Shown here: piece after piece, positions 63,447 to 64,000 of the stretch | How the letters are laid out: each line of letters starts with the position of its first letter | Numbering within the stretch: the first letter of the stretch is position 1 | Assembly (NCBI RefSeq): GCF_000525995.1 | Contig: NZ_AODL01000033.1 | Location: 1-64,000 of the forward strand | Direction: 5' to 3' | Source: Paenilisteria riparia FSL S10-1204 | GTDB taxonomy: Bacteria > Bacillota > Bacilli > Lactobacillales > Listeriaceae | DNA: 64,000 nucleotides | Translations under genes and position numbers: made by a program | The notes under the pieces: model-generated | Database searches by the model: none | What the model saw: the letters and a program-made list of their open reading frames with translations, nothing else | Told to the model about the DNA's origin: nothing

Positions 63447-64000
63447 ATGGATACAGTAATTTTAATAACGATTGTGATTGTCATTGTCGGTTTAGCTTTT
63501 GATTTTATAAATGGGTTTCATGACATTGCGAATGCAGTGGCGACGAGTATTTCCACACGGGCGCTAAAACCTCGTGTTGCGATTAGCATTGCGGCAGTGA
63601 TGAACTTTTTAGGTGCGATTTCGTTTACAGGCGTGGCGGTAGCTTTAACTTCGAGTATTGTTGATCCATTTGCGCTTGAAAATGGCGAGTTTGTCGTGTT
63701 GTGTGGGTTGGTTTCAGCGGTGATTTGGAATTTGCTTACATGGGTTGCGAAGATGCCGAGTAGTTCTTCACACGCGCTGATTGGCTCGATTGCGGGTGCT
63801 TCGATTGCTTCGGCGGGGAGTTTTGGAGTGCTTAATTGGAGCGGTTTTTCGTCGATTATTATTGCGTTGATTGTGTCTCCTGTTATTGGTTTTACGGTCG
63901 GATATTTGATTTATTCGCTGTTTAAATTTCTGTTTCGGAATAAGAAATTGGTGCAGACAAATCGGCGGTTCCGCTTGATTCAAATTGGTACAACGGCGGC
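63447..64000 (+). CDS. pit: PiT-family inorganic phosphate transporter (5' part, cut by window edge)
   Basis: The ATG at 63447 follows GGGGGATTAGGA. The visible 184 residues show FDFINGFHDIANAVATSIST, the signature of PiT permeases, then SSSHALIGSIAGASIASAG, the second family hallmark. It imports phosphate with H+ or Na+. The gene is open to the right edge; the C-terminal repeat of the signature lies outside the window. Confidence 0.92.
   Translation, partial: MDTVILITIVIVIVGLAFDFINGFHDIANAVATSISTRALKPRVAISIAAVMNFLGAISFTGVAVALTSSIVDPFALENGEFVVLCGLVSAVIWNLLTWVAKMPSSSSHALIGSIAGASIASAGSFGVLNWSGFSSIIIALIVSPVIGFTVGYLIYSLFKFLFRNKKLVQTNRRFRLIQIGTTA

Overview
The window looks like a Listeria chromosome, probably a species of the L. 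newyorkensis / L. weihenstephanensis side of the genus. The reasons are the Cas13a protein and its CRISPR repeat (GATTTAGAGTACC...GAGGACTAAAAC, which I recall from published Listeria Cas13a loci), Listeria-style GH18 chitinases, LXG toxins, an LPXTG adhesin, Crp/PrfA-type regulators and AT-rich coding. The species assignment rests on memory, not on a search.

Layout. 1-2.3 kb: a tandem repeat, an azoreductase and an Eis-type acetyltransferase. 2.3-5.8 kb: a tRNA-Ser whose 3' end is duplicated at 5687-5761, bounding an islet with a type VII secretion toxin module (two small partners, an LXG-WHH nuclease toxin, a SUKH immunity protein) and CRISPR array 1. 5.8-9.7 kb: a type VI-A CRISPR-Cas locus with array 2, cas13a and array 3. 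There is no cas1 or cas2. All three arrays point the same way, start with a decayed repeat and end with the same flank, which contains a perfect DnaA-box 9-mer and can fold back on the last repeat. 9.8-15.2 kb: an ArsD-like fragment, a membrane-anchored protein, a divergent PadR/MFS pair with a clear operator, a universal stress protein and a Crp-like regulator. 15.2-31.4 kb: a cell-surface island with a sorting-signal-like microprotein, a giant SdrD-like protein, an operon (GT39, GntR-type HTH, class F-like sortase, processive GT2, carbonic-anhydrase-like lipoprotein, WecB-like protein, Crp regulator, GtrB-like GT2) and an LPXTG adhesin. Two enzyme-like proteins in that operon lack the catalytic residues of their families.

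31.4-51.9 kb: a coiled-coil secreted protein, DedA, three GH18 chitinase-type genes (one behind a near-consensus sigma-54 promoter), an aldo/keto reductase, a type I holin-like toxin with a convergent antisense RNA, a CcpA-controlled secreted peptide, a CPBP protease, a rhamnoside-type utilisation operon (GPH transporter, GH78, AraC) and an amino-acid permease. 52.0-60.8 kb: an exopolysaccharide operon of Wzx/Wzy type with its tyrosine kinase. 60.8-63.3 kb: an HTH protein and an AgrC/AgrA-like pair without agrB/agrD. The window ends inside a PiT phosphate transporter.

Reading caution. At least sixteen genes, many of them ordinary housekeeping or operonic genes, are broken by single-base shifts, nearly all at A or T runs of five to eight. 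This pattern is what uncorrected homopolymer errors produce. I therefore annotate these as single genes spanning the shift, and treat the broken cas13a as unproven rather than as a pseudogene.
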